NCBI RefSeq assembly: GCF_921293095.1
Contig: NC_060246.1
Coordinates: 110,340,941 to 110,404,940 of the forward strand
Source: Ischnura elegans
Taxonomy: Eukaryota; Arthropoda; Insecta; Odonata; Coenagrionidae
Direction: 5' to 3'
Length of the DNA: 64,000 nt
A program made the translations under genes and the position numbers. Position 1 is the stretch's first letter. Every line of letters starts with the position of its first letter. Below the pieces are notes generated by a model that was not told the DNA's origin, did no database searches, and saw only the letters and a list, made by a program, of their open reading frames with translations. Of the stretch, positions 59,019 through 64,000 are shown one piece after another.

Positions 59019-59124
59019 CGGATTGTTCCCCGCTCCATCTAAGCCTCCATCCTCTGGGCCTCTATAGGTGAGGGACTTCTGGAGTACACAAGGCAGTGCA
59101 TGGAAAGTTTCATATCATCTCTGA

Positions 59125-59598
59125 TATAAAACCTATGTCTATTTATTCCATGAGGCGAATTTTGAAGGCTTAAAGCAGTACTCGTCGAACTCGTTCACTG
59201 TTTTCAAAGATGCCACTCTCAACCTCATGGTAAACGACGCATGGAACAAGTTCATTACTATAATGCAAGAGGCCGTGCATAATATGATACCCAGTCAGTT
59301 GAAACGTTTGAATACTGAACCGAGATGGTATAATACTAAAGTCCGTAAAGCTCTAAAGCGACATAGAGCAATTCACGCTAAAATGAAAAGGACACATGCG
59401 GGACTTACTTGTGAGACAATACAAGAAATGCGTGAAAATTATAAAAAATTGAAACAAGAGACAAAGAAAACACTTAATGAGGCATTGAGTGAACTCAAAA
59501 CAAAAATATTGGGCGATGAAGATTGAAGGGGGAAAATATGTATATCTTTTGATTCGGCGGATCTTTGGAGAGTAGCAAGCAAAAGGGTATCGTGAAAC
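59125..59598 (+). pseudogene. LINE ORF2 fragment (linker between endonuclease and RT)
   Basis: Open from 59125 in one frame, through NFEGLKQYSSNSFTVFKDAT and NDAWNKFITIMQEAVHNMIP, then EPRWYNTKVRKALKRHRAIH and a charged helical stretch to a stop at 59524-59526. The same frame then resumes with FDSADLWRVASKRVS to TGA at 59593-59595. The order (W..F......A...MIP), (RWYN..VRKALKRHR), (D...LW.....KR) is the usual linker between the endonuclease and reverse transcriptase of animal non-LTR elements. Neither catalytic domain is present and an in-frame stop interrupts it, so it is dead. The clade cannot be named. Confidence 0.75.
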
Positions 59599-61026
59599 CG
59601 CGTAATATCAGCGAAATCTTTTTCCTTCGAATTTTCGCATTAACGTTTTTTTCAACCTTTTTTTATTCCACCAGATTTCAATTTATTCCAACCAAGTATC
59701 ATGATGGGGATTCCCCATTTTTTCATCTTTACTTTTCCCATGATGATTCCTGAAATAGGCTCTCTCCTCATCTTCCTCTTCATTAATTATTCATATCCTT
59801 CAGTTATCCAGTAAATAAGTAATGAATGGAGAAAGTGTAAAACGTATGGGCAGCCGGCGATGAGACAAGATGGCAATGTTGTTGTGGGGGAGGATTTTTG
59901 CGTAAGAGTTCCAATGGTGAAACTGTTTTACCGGAGAGGGGCGTCAGTTAATTTGCCACTATCTGTTGTTCTTAGAGAGTAAGTGAGGGGTTGGTGGTAG
60001 TCCAATAAGCAAGGTAGAGAGCAGGTGTTTAGATACTGGAGAGAGAATATGCCATCGTGTGAGCGTTGGAAGAAGGCATAATGAGAAATCCATGAAAGAA
60101 ATACGACTTGTTAAAAAGCCAATATCTCCGTTGGCTGGAGTGGATGATGAGGGTGAGGGATCCGAGAATTGTGAGTTGTGATTTAACGAGGAAAGTTCAC
60201 CGCCAACACGCGAAAGTTCTCCTTTTCGAACCACGATTGGCAGGGTAGCAACGAGGCTGTCAATGTTCCTAATATTAACATTTTCTACTGTGTATATCAT
60301 CAGTTTTTTCGAAGGAAACTTCAATAAAAGTATGTTCCCTCTTGTTTTTTCGGGTGAAACATGATTTTTTTTAGTTACGCATAATTTTCAGGCAAATGAT
60401 CCATTGGGAAACGACCACCGTAGTGGAAGCGCCCTTTCGTCGGTTATATCCTCCTTACTTAAACAGTAACCGTATCCGATCGCCATTTTATGCTGACCTA
60501 CTAATTGGCAAATATTGGTGTATTTTATCCAATATTGGTGGAGCACGGAACAGTGAGGTGAGCCGCCAAACACAGGTTATTGAGAGGGATCCATACAAGT
60601 TAATATCAACGGTCGAGATGAGCTCTTATTTCGGCCATCACCCCTTAGTAATTGAGTCTGGAATCACTTGTTTTTCGTAAAATTTGGGAATTTTTAAATT
60701 TTTAAGATAAGGATTTCTCTAAAATACAGCAAAATATGCTTATAATATATATATTAAAATGAAATATTGCCTATGAAAAATATTTTCTGCGGAGGAAAAG
60801 TAGTTCTCATCACCTCCAGACAAAGATCGTGGCCCAATATGAATGTATGGGAAGCTATCAAAATTGACTACAGTGCTGCATCAAAAGTATTTTCTGGCTT
60901 CCTCATTTTCATATAAATATTTATCTTACACATAGGTAGATGAAATAATTCACTTTTGCCCAACAAAATAATTGGAATGCTCGCATTTTACTGCGGAATG
61001 CGGAAGAAGATAACATCAGTGTAACT
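59599..61026. other. No gene seen; purine-rich patch
   Basis: 59870-60060 is G/A-rich. Frames at 59959-60324 (minus) and 60396-60680 (plus) have no recognised features. AATATTGGTG is tandemly repeated at about 60510 and 60531. Confidence 0.45.
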
Positions 61027-61422
61027 CTAAAATCCTACCCAAACGTTTTCAATATCGCCAGAGAGCAAGTGTTTTATTGGACTTTCTTTCGGTTCCTTAA
61101 AAAATGAGTCCTTGCGAAATGTGGAACGAGGGGGAATTCCAAGGTACTTGTTCATTTTTTCGGGAGTGCACAATATTTGAATTTGAGGGAGACATTTGCC
61201 CCAGACTTTACTTTTCCTCTGCCTTTTGTATTTTAAGTTTGAGTACTTTCTGCGCCCAAAAGCAAAGTGCACCGCTCGCAGATCCAAAATAAAAACAATT
61301 TGGAGCCCAAGGCAAGCACTCTCCCGAAGCCTTTCCTGCTGTGAATTTAGCTCTGTCACAGTAACTCTTGCTTTGAAGAATTGTGCTTTTTGCGGCTTTA
61401 CTTTTTCTTGACGCACATACAT
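61027..61422 (-). CDS. Hypothetical 131-codon ORF, unidentified
   Basis: Minus-strand frame starting MYVRQEKVKPQKAQFFKARV and ending SGDIENVWVGF, basic and mixed in composition. It is long for this AT-rich setting, but a second minus frame (61208-61435) and two plus frames are also open over 61196-61411. That points to a stop-poor repeat as much as to a gene. No conserved motif recognised. Confidence 0.25.
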   Translation of the reverse strand: MYVRQEKVKPQKAQFFKARVTVTELNSQQERLRESACLGLQIVFILDLRAVHFAFGRRKYSNLKYKRQRKSKVWGKCLPQIQILCTPEKMNKYLGIPPRSTFRKDSFFKEPKESPIKHLLSGDIENVWVGF

Positions 61423-61808
61423 GTACCTCTTTCAATATTTTGATTTTTTCTAACAGTTTTATTAATTCAATGGATTATTAATTACTTGTATTAAAGCATA
61501 TGTGCAATGCACATTGTGCATACATTAAGCTTAACCATTCTTTATCTGGTATTTCCTCTTCGTGGTAAAATTATGCCGTTTTGAAAGAAAAATATTTTTT
61601 CCTATCAGGTGTTCATCTGCGTATAGTAAAAGGTACCGAGAAAACATTGGGAAAGATTAGCATATGCGTCAAAAAGGAATATACTCAAATGGCCGTATAA
61701 AATACTCCCACAGCTCGTCCACCTTGATAGTAAAAATTGAGTTGGTGTGCGGAAAGGAGATTCACCGCAGGGATCAAACCCCAGCATCTCAACCGAAATA
61801 GCCCAAAA

Positions 61809-61992
61809 TCACACACACATTCACTCAGAACAAAAAACCAAACAAGATCCTTTGTGAGGGCTGTAGGGACCTCCTCTAATGCTTTTTGTTCCACAAAAAA
61901 CCGGGAATCTTCACAGGAAAGGCCTGCTAAGGATAACCAGTGGTTTTTGGATACACATGCACTAAATAACCAGTCACACACACATTCACTCA
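61809..61992. repeat. 19-bp perfect direct repeats flanking 146 bp
   Basis: TCACACACACATTCACTCA occurs at 61809-61827 and 61974-61992. The spacing would suit a target-site duplication around a short insertion, but no poly(A) or terminal inverted repeat is seen. On the minus strand a B-box-like GGGTTTGATCCC lies just outside (about 61775-61786). Confidence 0.6.
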
Positions 61993-62446
61993 CCTACAGA
62001 TAATTTCACACTTCCTCTCAACCAAACGTGAATCTTCTAATTTCCTGTCTGCCTGTGCTAGTCGCTGTCAAAAGACAAACAGCAATCCACTCGTCAGGCA
62101 AGCATGTATAGCCTGTTTAGCCTATTTTAAGGAGAAAATTAGGTATCAAGATAAATCATTAGCCCTTACAAAGTGAGAAAGCAGTTTGTCAAGAGATAAC
62201 GGACGTGGAGGAATGGGGCACGATACATTTCTATTATATAGGTATATCTATGACTTGGCGACAGCCCAAAGATTACTTATGGTGTTGCTTTTTAACAGTA
62301 AAAATAGCCTGAACACACCAAGAAAATCAAATGTAAAACAGAGTATCCTGGTTAATAATCATCTATGCACCTTGGGCTTCATCTAGCTGATATCCCAGAG
62401 CCAGTTTTCATAGTAGGTATCTCATTTCATCTCTTTGCAAATACAG
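61993..62446. other. No gene seen; putative intron ending at a strong acceptor
   Basis: Ends with TCTCATTTCATCTCTTTGCAAATACAG. Confidence 0.5.
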
Positions 62447-62516
62447 GAATACGAATATGGTGAAGATCGAAGTGACCCCAATGACGATTGTATTGCAATT
62501 GAAGATGATTCCGTTC
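62447..62516 (+). CDS. Internal coding exon, acidic segment
   Basis: Strong acceptor (CATCTCTTTGCAAATACAG) and good donor (CCGTTC|GTAAGG). In phase 0 the exon reads EYEYGEDRSDPNDDCIAIED then DSV, with one base over. Codons such as GAT, GAA, GAC and AAT give a highly acidic segment typical of real proteins. An alternative frame starting at ATG 62457 stays open for 47 codons to TGA at 62598-62600 (MVKIEVTPMTIVLQLKMIPF...) and would make this a terminal exon. Either way the block looks coding. Family not recognised. Confidence 0.5.
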
Positions 62517-62878
62517 GTAAGGGATTTTACCAGCGATAGTCGAATGATTTGGTACGATATCGGAGGTCAAAAGTTTGTCAAAAGCAAGTCTCAAATATGA
62601 AAACAAATTGGTTGTTCCCTAGTGTTATGAGCATATTTTCTATACGCTTTCCAGCTTTGCCATACATTCTAAACAAACGCGGATAGCACTCAAGGGGAGA
62701 GAGTGAAGCAAATAAAGCCAAATTAACTATTGTTTCCGTAATTTAAATGAGAGTACCCCATAGAGGTGGGTTAATCTGTGCATCATGATGAACCGATCAT
62801 GTTCATCCATTTCAGTAAAAAGAAGAGTTCTAAATATCTTTTCTTGACTATCAGTCAATGCATATGATATATATTATC
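62517..62878. other. No gene seen; putative intron
   Basis: AT-rich; its first 84 bases carry the alternative frame described for 62447. Confidence 0.4.
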
Positions 62879-63118
62879 TTATGTATTTTCCACATTATCT
62901 TCTCTACCGTTCAGCTCATGCTTGAACGAACGATGGAGGTTGATGCTATACCTATATTTTACGGCGACACTCGGTAATTTAATCTGCCTCCTAGAAGTTT
63001 TTCCGTATTCAGGGGTGAAATTTGAACTTTCAGTTCCTATCGCATGTCTGTGCCTCTTATATGTCCCACGATAATGTTTTTTGCTCGAGGTTAAAATAAT
63101 AAAATTTGTGAAAATCAA
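62879..63118 (-). CDS. Hypothetical 79-codon ORF, basic
   Basis: Minus-strand frame with SKKHYRGTYKRHRHAIGTES, then SNFTPEYGKTSRRQIKLPSV, ending NGREDNVENT at TAA 62879-62881. The hydrophilic basic composition and lack of low complexity are protein-like. It could be a terminal exon or a transposon fragment; no acceptor is clear. Confidence 0.3.
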   Translation of the reverse strand: MIFTNFIILTSSKKHYRGTYKRHRHAIGTESSNFTPEYGKTSRRQIKLPSVAVKYRYSINLHRSFKHELNGREDNVENT

Positions 63119-63239
63119 AGATTATTCACTAGTCCCTGATACGTAATATTCCTTCCTTTAATTCGCTTTATCGGCGTTAAGGTTTCCGATAATTTCAACA
63201 TATGTCTAATGGTGTCCTAAAAAATACCTTGTTACGGTA

Positions 63240-63300
63240 ATATAGTACTAGTAGTTGTAAGTAGTAGGATATATACTAGTAAGTAGTAATAGTAGTAAGA
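63240..63300. repeat. Imperfect AGT-type trinucleotide microsatellite
   Basis: Interrupted runs of TAGTAG/AAGTAG units. Confidence 0.7.
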
Positions 63301-63349
63301 GAGACTAACGTCATGCTAGACCAATATTTCATTGAAACATTTTGGCGAG

Positions 63350-63665
63350 GGAGTCTGACTCCTCCGTGTGGCAAATGGAGTCATCGTTGAGGGCAGCGAG
63401 GGTGTGTGTGGGGTACGTAAGCGAGGGTGGTGGCATTCGAGAGAGGGTGGAGTGGTTGCGTGATGAGTTTCGGAGGGTGAATTGAAGTGGAGGACTCCAA
63501 GTGCGCGCGAACTCGCAAGTGGCAGGGAGAATATGTTTGAGGAGGGGGAGTATGACAGAGGATGGGGATAGCAGTGGAGAATGAGAGAGTTGAAGGAGAG
63601 AGGGATGAACGAGGGTGGACTCAGATGGAAGAGACGTTTCGAGAGAATTTTTGCGGAAAGATGCG
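63350..63665. repeat. Polypurine island
   Basis: G/A-rich plus strand, complement of the CT islands. No gene seen here or in the AT-rich remainder to 64000. Confidence 0.75.
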
Positions 63666-64000
63666 AGGAGAAAAGTTATAGTTGCACCAATAACTTATGG
63701 ATCTGCCAAATGGTTCCCGGTGACAAATGATTCCATGAAACGCCTCAATATTCTATAATTTTTACCGTTTTATGAATCATGAATTTAAAGGTTTTTTATA
63801 AAATCGAGGTTAAAATATTAGTATACTATTCCTTATGCAACTTAAGCAGGACTATCTGTTAGAATATACCTCAGTTGTCCATTTCCCTACGGAGGAAATT
63901 AAATCCAGCAGATTTTCTTGCTGAGAATAAAAATAATGATTAAAAATCATTATTATTAAAAAATTATATTATTTTGTATTTCACGTATAAATAATCAGAA

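Overview
This is a 64 kb stretch of an AT-rich, intron- and repeat-rich animal nuclear genome, most likely an arthropod and probably an insect. The evidence is a mariner transposase remnant, piggyBac-type and PIF/Harbinger-type MITEs, a Helitron-type element, non-LTR retrotransposon debris, tRNA-derived SINE-like sequences, metazoan splice-site grammar, and no dense gene order. No prokaryotic operon, CRISPR array, rRNA or phage-like module is visible. The species cannot be fixed from the sequence alone.

Most of the window reads as intergenic or long-intron DNA, so genes appear only as isolated candidate exons. The best supported are: the C-terminal exon of a gene entering from the left (117-229, +); a first coding exon with a clear signal peptide (54162-54318, -); and an acidic exon near the right end (62447-62516, +). 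A cysteine-containing symmetric exon (29295-29342, -) and a Ser/Pro-rich exon (about 41249-41449, -) could belong to the same minus-strand transcription unit as the signal-peptide exon, but that is inference. A phase-compatible set of plus-strand candidates lies at 47476-47548, 49345-49389, 50458-50604 and 52089-52141. These interleave with minus-strand candidates, so at least some must be false. Only transcript data can settle this.

The mobile-element content is clearer. From left to right: a possible piggyBac-type end with tandem palindromes (2436-2512); a mariner 3' half with its right terminal repeat (13906-14250, -); a complete 666 bp piggyBac-type MITE with TTAA target duplications (16685-17350); a tRNA-derived SINE-like unit (17507-17580, -); a LINE 3' end (19690-19860, +); two MITEs with 3 bp target duplications only about 360 bp apart (24327-24693 and 25057-25249); a 178 bp Helitron-type element (48748-48925, -); and a LINE ORF2 fragment (59125-59598, +).

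Repeat architecture includes a 105 bp near-identical direct duplication (period 127), a diverged three-copy tandem array (7560-8600), a 69 bp-arm inverted repeat with a third partial copy in its loop (35406-35573), 92 bp direct repeats 678 bp apart (37257 and 37935), and recurrent strand-biased polypyrimidine or polypurine islands about every 3-8 kb. At least two of these islands share a common core sequence and so belong to one dispersed family.
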